The notes beneath the pieces were generated by a model. The model made no database searches, was not told where the DNA came from, and worked only from the letters and a program-made list of their open reading frames with translations. A stretch of DNA of 64,000 nucleotides from positions 1 through 64,000 of the forward strand of contig JACRDG010000121.1 of the NCBI GenBank assembly GCA_016218715.1, written 5' to 3'. This document shows positions 17,255 to 23,991 of the stretch, piece after piece (within the stretch, counting starts at the first letter, position 1; every line of letters starts with the position of its first letter). Position numbers and translations under genes: made by a program. Source of the stretch: Desulfomonile tiedjei. GTDB lineage: Bacteria; Desulfobacterota; Desulfomonilia; Desulfomonilales; Desulfomonilaceae.

Positions 17255-18738
17255 AGAACATGTCAGCCGATATCACTTTGGTCAACTTGAACATGCTCTT
17301 GATCCGGTACGGCGAAGAGGCTGACCGGGAGCGGCACGTGCCCCTCGGCTGCCTCTATTTGACGAGAGCATGGGAAGACGTGGGTTTTTCCGTGGATTTC
17401 CGCGACTATCAGATGTGCGACGCGGAAGATCCCTTTGCCATCGAGACATTCCTCGCGTTCCTGGAAGATCCAGCGCGCATGATCGGGCTCTCGTGCATGG
17501 CGAATCTCCTGCCGTTCACCATCCTCGCGGCAAAGGCGCTCAAGGAACGCTATCCGGACCGCACCATCGTGCTCGGCGGCGTGGGCTCCAAGGCGGTCGA
17601 ACAGGCGATCCTCACCCGGTTTCCCTGGATCGACGTCATTGCCCGCGGTGAGGGTGAACTGACCGGGCTGGAACTCTTGAGAGCGCTGGTCCACAGAGGC
17701 GATCTTTCCACGGTCGCGGGAATCTCCTATCGGCAAAACGGAGCAGTCCGGCACACCGCGGACCGGCAGCGCATCGCGGATCTCGACGCGATCCCGCATC
17801 CTGCGTACCACAGGATCGATCTGATGCAATACGCGGGATACGGCATGATGACCAGCCGGGGCTGTCCGTATCCGTGTACGTTCTGCTCGGTCGCACCGGT
17901 GTGGAACAACGAGAGCTACTCGCGGAGCCCGCGGAGCATCGTCGAGGAAATGAAGGTCCTGCACCGAGAGGCTGGAGTGCAGCTTTTCCTCTTTCAGGAC
18001 GAATTCTTCGTCTCCGGCAAACAGCACGTGCTCGGTTTCTGCCGCGAGCTGGAACGATCGGGCCTCGCGGTGCACTGGAAGGCCTTCGGCCGGGTGAACC
18101 TCACTGACGAAGAAATGATGCACGCGATGGCAGATTGCGGATGTGTAGAGCTGCGCTTCGGCATCGAGTCGGGGTCGGACGCGATCCTGCGCCGCATCAG
18201 GAAGGGCTTCACCGCAGAAGAGTCGGTCGACCTCGTCTCCCGCGCGGTGGAGATCTTTCCGCGGGTCGACGCGTTCTACATCTGGGGGTTCCCCTTCGAG
18301 ACCATGGACGATTTCAACCAGACCCTGTTCCAGATGGTCTCGTTCCGCATGATGGGCGCGCGCATTTTGCCGAGCCTGCTCGCGTATCTCCCCCAAACCA
18401 GAGTCTATCAGGATTTGCCGCCCGAGACTCGACTCGAATTCTGCCCCTATCTCCTGCCGGAATTCATCTTCACCGGGCACGAGGTGCTCAAAGCAGGAAC
18501 GGTCGAGCTTCCGGAAAAGTATCGGCACTACTTCGACCTGGTCACCGCAAACCCGGATATCTTTCCCGGTTTCTTCCACGCGGATCTTCAAGGCAATGTG
18601 CTGCCGAAACTGGCATTGCTCCGTGAATTCGGTTTCTACCCGCAAGAGGAAGAGCCGGAGCCTGACCAGCAGAATACCGAGAGCTGCGGGGCACACTCAC
18701 CGCGAGTCTCTCCGCCGGACCTGGCGACCCGCGCCTGA
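17245..18738 (+). CDS. B12-binding-type radical SAM protein
   Basis: A 497-residue enzyme. Residues about 10-145 form a Rossmann-like cobalamin-binding-type domain (VPLGCLYLTRAWEDVG, then GLSCMANLLPF and VLGGVGSKA, RGEGE), without the classical DxHxxG motif, as is usual in this class. The radical SAM core has TSRGCPYPCTFCSV with cluster cysteines 207, 211 and 214, and the FGIESGSDAILRRIRKG region of the SAM site. Such enzymes methylate or otherwise modify unreactive carbons, in lipids, cofactors or peptides. Its start overlaps the end of the leader-like gene at 16250, so modification of that protein or its paralogue is the natural hypothesis. In-frame ATGs at 17251 and 17260 are alternative starts. 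The C-terminal 30 residues are acidic and low in complexity. Confidence 0.88.
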   Translation: MGMKNMSADITLVNLNMLLIRYGEEADRERHVPLGCLYLTRAWEDVGFSVDFRDYQMCDAEDPFAIETFLAFLEDPARMIGLSCMANLLPFTILAAKALKERYPDRTIVLGGVGSKAVEQAILTRFPWIDVIARGEGELTGLELLRALVHRGDLSTVAGISYRQNGAVRHTADRQRIADLDAIPHPAYHRIDLMQYAGYGMMTSRGCPYPCTFCSVAPVWNNESYSRSPRSIVEEMKVLHREAGVQLFLFQDEFFVSGKQHVLGFCRELERSGLAVHWKAFGRVNLTDEEMMHAMADCGCVELRFGIESGSDAILRRIRKGFTAEESVDLVSRAVEIFPRVDAFYIWGFPFETMDDFNQTLFQMVSFRMMGARILPSLLAYLPQTRVYQDLPPETRLEFCPYLLPEFIFTGHEVLKAGTVELPEKYRHYFDLVTANPDIFPGFFHADLQGNVLPKLALLREFGFYPQEEEPEPDQQNTESCGAHSPRVSPPDLATRA

Positions 18739-18800
18739 CACCAGCTCGCGTTCAAACGAGTAATACCGGGGAACTTCTTTGTGTAAAGAAGCTGCCCCGC
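18736..18800 (-). repeat. Palindromic 3'-end repeat, copy B
   Basis: In reverse orientation to copy A: the tail CACCAGCTCGCGTTCAAACG starts in the stop codon of the radical SAM gene (TGA 18736-18738) and is followed by GAGTAATACC and the hairpin GGGGAACTTCTTT / AAAGAAGCTGCCCC at 18769-18797. It lies between convergent genes and may terminate transcription. Confidence 0.7.
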
Positions 18801-18896
18801 GCACGGCGAACGATCCGTCCCGAAAGTCCGAGGCGTTGCCCGAGGCCTCGACAGTGGGGGATGAACAGATCTCCAGGCTGAGTGACCCGAGCCCCC

Positions 18897-20408
18897 TCAA
18901 GATACTCTATAACCCCTGGCTGTCTCGGCCACCTGCGGCCTTTCGATGTATACGTCCGCAGCGGCGCCCCGGACCCGTTTGGTCACCCGCAGCGTCTCGT
19001 CCGCAGAAGCGTGGAGGCGGAACACGGTGATCTCGGGCGGGCAATGCACGCGCCACGGCACGAACGTCATTCCGGCCCCGCGGTTGAGGTACATGATGCT
19101 CTTTCCGACACCATACCATCCGTGGGTAAAGGGTGATGCGACCCGCGCAATGCTCACCCCGCGCTCCGTCCCCGGGACCGGCATGATGATCTGGCCTCCG
19201 TGCACGTGACCGGCCAGTACCAGATCTATATTGTTTGTCGTAGCCACGGGCAGGACATTCGGCCGATGGGACAACAGAAGCCGAAAACCGGGGCCTGGCG
19301 GTGTCCGCCGCGCGAATTCCGGAAAATTTGGAAACTGAGTTCCCCACACCCAGTTAACCATCGGATCGTCGATGCCGCCCAGTTGGATCCGAGCGTTCTG
19401 GTGTCGCAGGGTCACCCACCGGTTTCTGAGCAGAATGAAACCGCTGTCCAGGAGGTTTGTTACCGAGCGGGCCTCACCGGTGTAGAAGTCGTGATTGCCG
19501 AGGATCGCGTAATTTCCCACCCGTCTCGGCCTCAGCTTCTTAAGCACCGGCGTGGCCAATTCCACCGGAGACAAAGGCGAGTGATACATGTCGCCGGTAC
19601 AGAAAAGGGCGTCCCCTTCCAGAGAATTGACCATTTCTACGAGCCTTTCCAGCTCCGTGGTCCCGAGGAACATGCCGAAGTGGAAATCGCTGAACTGGAT
19701 GAACGTGAAGGGGCGGTCGGCCCCGCTCAGAGCGGAGTGGAACAGGTCGAATTCCTCGATAACCGGCCGTTCGTACCCTTCCGCGGTCCCCACGCTCGCT
19801 TCTGCCAAGACCAGAGCGAGTCCACCTGCAGCCGTCCACTTGAGGAAGTTCCTCCGGCCCTTATGCGTTCGAAGCGGCCGTTTCGCAAGGGCAATGGGAG
19901 CAGCGCATCCCGGACCCAGCTCAGCGTGAGCGGTCGGGAGCTCGGCTTTACAGCAACCCAACCGTAATTCGGGAATGGCTTGCGCTGCATCGGACCGCTT
20001 GTCAGCGGAAGGGATGCACCCTGTCCGCTCGATCTCGCGGGAGTCACCGCCCCTCCGGTACTTCAAAGTCAAGGTCGCTATGAAATCCTTGAACCTCAGA
20101 GTGCAGGTCAGAGCGTCGAGAACGAGCCATAGGAGGCACAGTGCCAGGACGCAACCAAGGTAGCTGAAAAACAGGGCAGCAGCGATTTTCTGGCCCAGGC
20201 TGTCCGGCAGCAAGACATCGGACTGAGTAGCCAGCCTGAGGCCGACTGCATTCACCAGTCCGAGGAGAAGGAGCACCGGATAGGCCGTCCATCTGCCAAC
20301 GGGTTCGTACCTTTGGAACAGGTATTTCCGCACAGACCGAAAGACATACCACTGACACAGCATAGCCAGAGCGCCGAGGGCTGCGAGAAAGAGAAAGACA
20401 CGATCCAT
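18897..20408 (-). CDS. Membrane-anchored calcineurin-like metallophosphoesterase
   Basis: A 503-residue protein of the YkuE-like class. Residues 1-115 hold about four transmembrane helices; a soluble linker follows; residues about 183-205 (RRNFLKWTAAGGLALVLAEA) look like an internal twin-arginine signal or further helix; the catalytic domain covers about 232-470. All metallophosphoesterase motifs are visible: FSDFHFG, GDMYH, ILGNHD, LLSHRPN and GHVHGGQ. Relatives with membrane segments act on phospholipid or nucleotide substrates such as UDP-diacylglucosamine; the substrate here cannot be told. It is convergent with the radical SAM gene (repeat copy B between them) and divergent from the hemerythrin gene. 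Confidence 0.9.
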   Translation of the reverse strand: MDRVFLFLAALGALAMLCQWYVFRSVRKYLFQRYEPVGRWTAYPVLLLLGLVNAVGLRLATQSDVLLPDSLGQKIAAALFFSYLGCVLALCLLWLVLDALTCTLRFKDFIATLTLKYRRGGDSREIERTGCIPSADKRSDAAQAIPELRLGCCKAELPTAHAELGPGCAAPIALAKRPLRTHKGRRNFLKWTAAGGLALVLAEASVGTAEGYERPVIEEFDLFHSALSGADRPFTFIQFSDFHFGMFLGTTELERLVEMVNSLEGDALFCTGDMYHSPLSPVELATPVLKKLRPRRVGNYAILGNHDFYTGEARSVTNLLDSGFILLRNRWVTLRHQNARIQLGGIDDPMVNWVWGTQFPNFPEFARRTPPGPGFRLLLSHRPNVLPVATTNNIDLVLAGHVHGGQIIMPVPGTERGVSIARVASPFTHGWYGVGKSIMYLNRGAGMTFVPWRVHCPPEITVFRLHASADETLRVTKRVRGAAADVYIERPQVAETARGYRVS

Positions 20409-20794
20409 AGAATGGTACTCCCAGCGAGCGCGATGCTCTGCCTATATAATATACGGCATGTCATAGACAATGCCACAAAGACCCCAGTACCGCGAGCTCG
20501 GTTTTTTACACAACGCGATGACATGTTCGCCATTTTGGGTCGATTCATATCGACGTGCTTTGGCGAAGTGGGCCTAATCTCACGCCGCTCCAGTATAACT
20601 GAAAGGCGGGAGAAACCGAAGAGGCCACTAATTGACCGTTCCGACACGGTCCTTTATAGTGAAAGGGATCGACATCCACCGAGCTGCGCAGATATTCGAT
20701 CGCCGTGCACAACGTGTGATGGGCCGGACGCAGGGGGCGCAGTGGAACCCGCCACACGGCCCGGTCGGTCGACTTCGCCACAAGGGGGGCAATC
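20409..20794. other. Divergent intergenic region
   Basis: 386 bases between the divergent phosphoesterase and hemerythrin genes. No credible gene. It contains an AT-rich patch (TATATAATATAC near 20441) that could hold the leftward promoter, and a rightward sigma-70 promoter at 20632-20660. Confidence 0.5.
20632..20660 (+). promoter_or_regulatory. Sigma-70 promoter of the hemerythrin gene
   Basis: TTGACC at 20632 and TATAGT at 20655 are separated by exactly 17 bases. The gene starts 135 bases further on. Confidence 0.55.
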
Positions 20795-21517
20795 ATGAGT
20801 GGTGCCATTGACGAATCTGCCGCGCGCAGGAGCTTCCTTTGGAAGACGGGGCTCCTCATTACAAATGCGGCTCTCATCTATCCGATCACCCGATTGGCGC
20901 AGGCACAGAGCCGGGAGGACGAAAAGAAGGCCGAGGACGTGTTCCCTCCTGAAGACCTGATGCGCGAACACGGGGTGTTGCGTCGCATTCTCCTTATGTA
21001 CGAAAACCTTCGAGATCGTCTGAGCAGAGAAGAGAAGTTCCCGGTGGAAGCACTTTCCGGCGCTGCCCACATCATTCAGAGCTTCATCGAGAACTATCAC
21101 GAGAAGCTCGAGGAGGACCATCTCTTCCCGCGGTTTGAGAAGGCGCGAAAACTCGTCGATTTGGTAGAGGTTCTCAGAGCACAACACGAGGCCGGGCGGC
21201 TCATAACCGCGCTCATCCTCAAGTTTTCAGGAGCTGATTCTCTGAAGGAAGCTGCAAAGCGGAAAGAGATCGCGGAGGCGTTGCACCGGTTCATCGTGAT
21301 GTACCGGCCTCATGCCGCACGGGAGGACACCGTGCTGTTTCCGGCGTTGCGGTCCGTGGTGTCTGAGCGAGAGTTCGATTTGATGGGTGAAGCCTTTGAG
21401 GACAAGGAACAGGAGCTGTTTGGTAAGAACGGTTTTGAAAAGATCGTCACCCAAGTGGCAGACCTGGAAAAGCTGCTCGGCATCTACGACCTGGCACAAT
21501 TTACGCCGCCGAAATGA
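20795..21517 (+). CDS. Tat-exported hemerythrin HHE domain protein
   Basis: A 240-residue protein. The N-terminus has a twin-arginine signal (ARRSFLWKTGLLITNAALIY, cleavage near residue 38). The mature part is a four-helix hemerythrin fold with the expected iron ligands: His in MREHGVLRR, His and Glu in NYHEKLEEDHLFPRFE, His in RAQHEAGR and His/Glu in YRPHAAREDTVLFP. It should carry a di-iron site in the periplasm and bind oxygen, NO or protect against oxidants; in an anaerobe oxygen sensing or detoxification is likely. A GGGGGG-rich ribosome site precedes ATG 20795. It is convergent with the anti-sigma gene, with composite repeats between them. Confidence 0.93.
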   Translation: MSGAIDESAARRSFLWKTGLLITNAALIYPITRLAQAQSREDEKKAEDVFPPEDLMREHGVLRRILLMYENLRDRLSREEKFPVEALSGAAHIIQSFIENYHEKLEEDHLFPRFEKARKLVDLVEVLRAQHEAGRLITALILKFSGADSLKEAAKRKEIAEALHRFIVMYRPHAAREDTVLFPALRSVVSEREFDLMGEAFEDKEQELFGKNGFEKIVTQVADLEKLLGIYDLAQFTPPK

Positions 21518-21546
21518 AACGCGGCCTGGACGTCCAAGTACCGCTT

Positions 21547-21674
21547 TTCATAAATACGGTATCTCCCTTGGGCCAGCCCTTGGCTGTTCGGTGGGACGGT
21601 CCCGCGCCTCGCGGAACTGTCCTGCCATGCTCCCCGAAATGGGTAGCTGGACGTGCGAAAACGAGTGCTTAAGT
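21547..21674. repeat. Composite repeat between convergent genes
   Basis: Contains the ATACGGTATCTC and CCTTGGCTGTTC modules, a CCCGCGCC/GGCGCGGG-like inverted region and, at 21655-21670, the end motif GCGAAAACGAGTGCTTA that runs up to the stop codon of the anti-sigma gene. The same end motif occurs at 28838, 36222, 40751 and 51892. Confidence 0.5.
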
Positions 21675-23137
21675 CAGTCGAGCAAGGAAGCAACCAGCGA
21701 AAGGATTCGGTCCTGAAGGTCCGCCCTGGCCACGCCGATTGCTTCGACGCGCTTCGTCTCCCGGCCTGAAGAGGGGTCGAGCCGCTTTGCATCGAGGTCG
21801 AAGATATCCCCGCGTTGGTGCAGTTGGATCAGCAAGGGTATCGCTGGGTTGGCGGTGTCTGCAAAGCCGAGGCCGCCTGCCTTGCCCGGGGCACTCTCGC
21901 CTGCCGCCGCGGGCGGTTTCTCCTCATCTTGCGTTTGCGCCAGCCGATACCGGCTCTCAAGACCCGGCGGAAGAGCCGGCCTGATCCACGAGACCTCCCG
22001 GCCGTCTGCGTCCACGACCCGCAGGGTTACCGGAATCCGGGTGTCAACCCCTTCCCGGAGGCGACCCGGCGGAGCTGCAGCCTCCTTCTCTACCGACGCA
22101 CCAAGGCTCGGCGTTGCTCCTGCTTTCTTCCGTGCGGTCGCCACTTCCGGCGTCTTCGCGGGTTCCTGACGCGCCGGGGTTGACGCAGCAGGTGCCTGGG
22201 GTTCGGCTCTCCGCGCGAGAGCCCTCCTCTCCTGGGGAACCGATTCGTACTTCTTGGCTGATGAGGGAGCCGCTTCTTGAGGGGCTGCCCGCTCATCAGG
22301 CTTCGCTCCGGTGCCCATTAGCTCGCCTGGCTTGTCGGCTTCGGCTGCAGGAGCAGCCGGTTTCTGGGGGGCTTGGGGAGGCGCGGCCACGCGATCCCGG
22401 GCACTGTCGGTTTCTTTGTCCTTGCTGTATGGCATGCCTTGGAGGGGCGGCATGCCGCCCGGGTATGGCACGCCGCCTCCGTAGGGCATGACTTGCCGGA
22501 CGGCATCTCTGCCCGGGATAGCGGCTTTCCTCTCCGCCGCAGCCCCAGGATGCTCGGCGAGCTGCTCGGGCGCGGATTGAGGGGTTACGACCGGTACCTC
22601 CTGACGTGGAATCAACACAACGATCAAGATAACCGCTGCAGCAGCAGTCCCGAGCGCAAACATCGGCAGTCGGAACGGGAAGGCAAAGAATTCACGCAAT
22701 GAGGCAACGACTCGTGTGGGCAGGCTTTCCGGCTTTTGCGTAGGATGGAGCCGCTCGATCTGGCGAACGAGTCCCGCGGGAATTGTCGGCTGCGGCTCCG
22801 CGACCTCCGTTCCGAGGCGGGCCATCTCCCGAAGCAGTTCCACATCCTCGGCGCATGCGTGACAGGATGCCAAATGGGCTGTGATCTTCCCATCCCTGTC
22901 CTCACCGGAGATGACGAACCGATGCAGCGCCTCTTCATCTGGGTGGAACGCGAGGGTTCGGTGCCGCAAGAGCGAATCCATGCTCCGCAGCGACTTCAGC
23001 TCCGCGGCGCACACCTCGCAGGTCCGGAGATGGGTCTCGAGCTCCGCGCGGACCTCCGGGGCCAGATCTCCTTCCAAGTAGGCGAGGAGCTCTGCCGGGT
23101 CCCATCCTTCCGAGCACGATGGTACTGAGTCGGTCAC
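21674..23137 (-). CDS. Transmembrane anti-sigma factor with two zinc-finger (HC2) motifs
   Basis: A 487-residue protein encoded with the ECF sigma factor, overlapping it by four bases (ATGA). The cytoplasmic N-terminus has two anti-sigma zinc motifs, H36-x3-C40-x2-C43 and H88-x3-C92-x2-C95. One transmembrane helix lies at about 156-177 (LPMFALGTAAAAVILIVVLI). The periplasmic part is long, proline/alanine/lysine-rich and disordered to about residue 385, ending in a folded region (TRIPVTLRVVDADGREVSW and PLLIQLHQRGDIFDL). It should hold the sigma factor inactive until an envelope signal arrives. A doubled HC2 motif in one protein is less common than a single one. Confidence 0.85.
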   Translation of the reverse strand: MTDSVPSCSEGWDPAELLAYLEGDLAPEVRAELETHLRTCEVCAAELKSLRSMDSLLRHRTLAFHPDEEALHRFVISGEDRDGKITAHLASCHACAEDVELLREMARLGTEVAEPQPTIPAGLVRQIERLHPTQKPESLPTRVVASLREFFAFPFRLPMFALGTAAAAVILIVVLIPRQEVPVVTPQSAPEQLAEHPGAAAERKAAIPGRDAVRQVMPYGGGVPYPGGMPPLQGMPYSKDKETDSARDRVAAPPQAPQKPAAPAAEADKPGELMGTGAKPDERAAPQEAAPSSAKKYESVPQERRALARRAEPQAPAASTPARQEPAKTPEVATARKKAGATPSLGASVEKEAAAPPGRLREGVDTRIPVTLRVVDADGREVSWIRPALPPGLESRYRLAQTQDEEKPPAAAGESAPGKAGGLGFADTANPAIPLLIQLHQRGDIFDLDAKRLDPSSGRETKRVEAIGVARADLQDRILSLVASLLD

Positions 23138-23769
23138 GTTTCACCCGCCCCCTGGTGAGCAGCCTTTGTATAGGTTCGACCCAGCGCGGATAGGCATCGC
23201 TGAACCTGACTCCGAAGGGTCACTTCTTTCAGGCCGAGAGACTCGGCAATCTCTTTGTAAGAGAGCCCCCGATCGTACCGCAACCCGAGAAGTTTTCGAC
23301 AGCTCTCCGAAATGGCATCGAGGGCCTTTCTCAGAAAATGCGTCTCCTGGGCCCTGATGAGCTGAGCCTCCTGATCCGTGTCCGCTGCTGCGAGGGAGAG
23401 GTATCCTGCCTCATCGCCCCCGTCGTGCAGGTCCACCCGTGTCGAGCCGGGATTGGCACCGCCTCGTTTGGCCGCGGACAGTCTCCGGTACCGGCTGATG
23501 CGCACGCGGCGCACGATTTCCAGGATGTATGCCTCCAGCGACCGTGCCGGGTCGTAACTCCTCAAGGCATCGAACAGTTGAATGAAGATCTCCTGGACCG
23601 TATCCTCGATCTCGTGCGGTTCGGTCCGGCAGTACTTTCTGACTGAAGTGGACACCAGTCCGAGATAACGGGCGTAGAACTCTTCCCACGCTCGCCGGTC
23701 GCCTCGATTGCAGCGTTCTATCAGACTCGCTCGTTGATCGGTGGTGCCGGACAATGGAACGCCTTTCAC
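23134..23769 (-). CDS. ECF-type RNA polymerase sigma factor
   Basis: A 211-residue sigma-70 family protein of the extracytoplasmic function class. Region 2 is visible at AWEEFYARYLGLVSTSVRKY and EIEDTVQEIFIQLFDALRSYD, and region 4 at LLGLRYDRGLSYKEIAESLG with KEVTLRSQVQRCL as the recognition helix. Upstream of the anti-sigma factor and overlapping it, it should be released on envelope stress. The downstream VIT-VWA gene is on the same strand on the other side and is not part of this transcript, since it ends before this gene begins. Target promoters are not evident. Start: ATG 23769 has a short AAAG-type site; the alternative at the internal valine is less likely. Confidence 0.9.
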   Translation of the reverse strand: MKGVPLSGTTDQRASLIERCNRGDRRAWEEFYARYLGLVSTSVRKYCRTEPHEIEDTVQEIFIQLFDALRSYDPARSLEAYILEIVRRVRISRYRRLSAAKRGGANPGSTRVDLHDGGDEAGYLSLAAADTDQEAQLIRAQETHFLRKALDAISESCRKLLGLRYDRGLSYKEIAESLGLKEVTLRSQVQRCLSALGRTYTKAAHQGAGET

Positions 23770-23852
23770 GGCATGGTTCTCGGATGCAACTCCATTGTAT
23801 GGCGCATTTCCTCCGGTTTCAAACAGAAATGCCGAATGCTGGACGAATCCTA

Positions 23853-23991
23853 AACCCTCACCCTGTCCCTCTCCCAGAGGGAGAGGGGATTCCCAGTGGC
23901 GGCGGCATCTTGCCGGTGACTTCCCTCTCCCTTTGGGAGAGGGGCAGGGCGAGGGCAGGATACGTTCACGCTCTTAAAGCGAATGGTATTA
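23853..23991. repeat. CCCTCTCCC inverted repeat unit plus repeat tail
   Basis: ACCCTCACCCTGTCCCTCTC near 23853 and its counterpart GGGAGAGGGGCAGGGCGAGG near 23935 form a large inverted repeat, each arm itself containing a hairpin (CCCTCTCCC-AGA-GGGAGAGGG). Between them lies a GGCGGCATCTTGCCGGTGAC unit. After it, CTCTTAAAGCGAATGGTATT at 23971 matches the tail of the palindromic repeat family and runs into the stop codon (TTA, 23989) of the VIT-VWA gene. Confidence 0.55.

Noticed and set aside
17263-18696. Long open frame antisense to the radical SAM gene (477 codons)
   Set aside because: It is the complement of a gene with clear catalytic motifs; its product has no recognisable domain and the codon pattern is that of a shadow.
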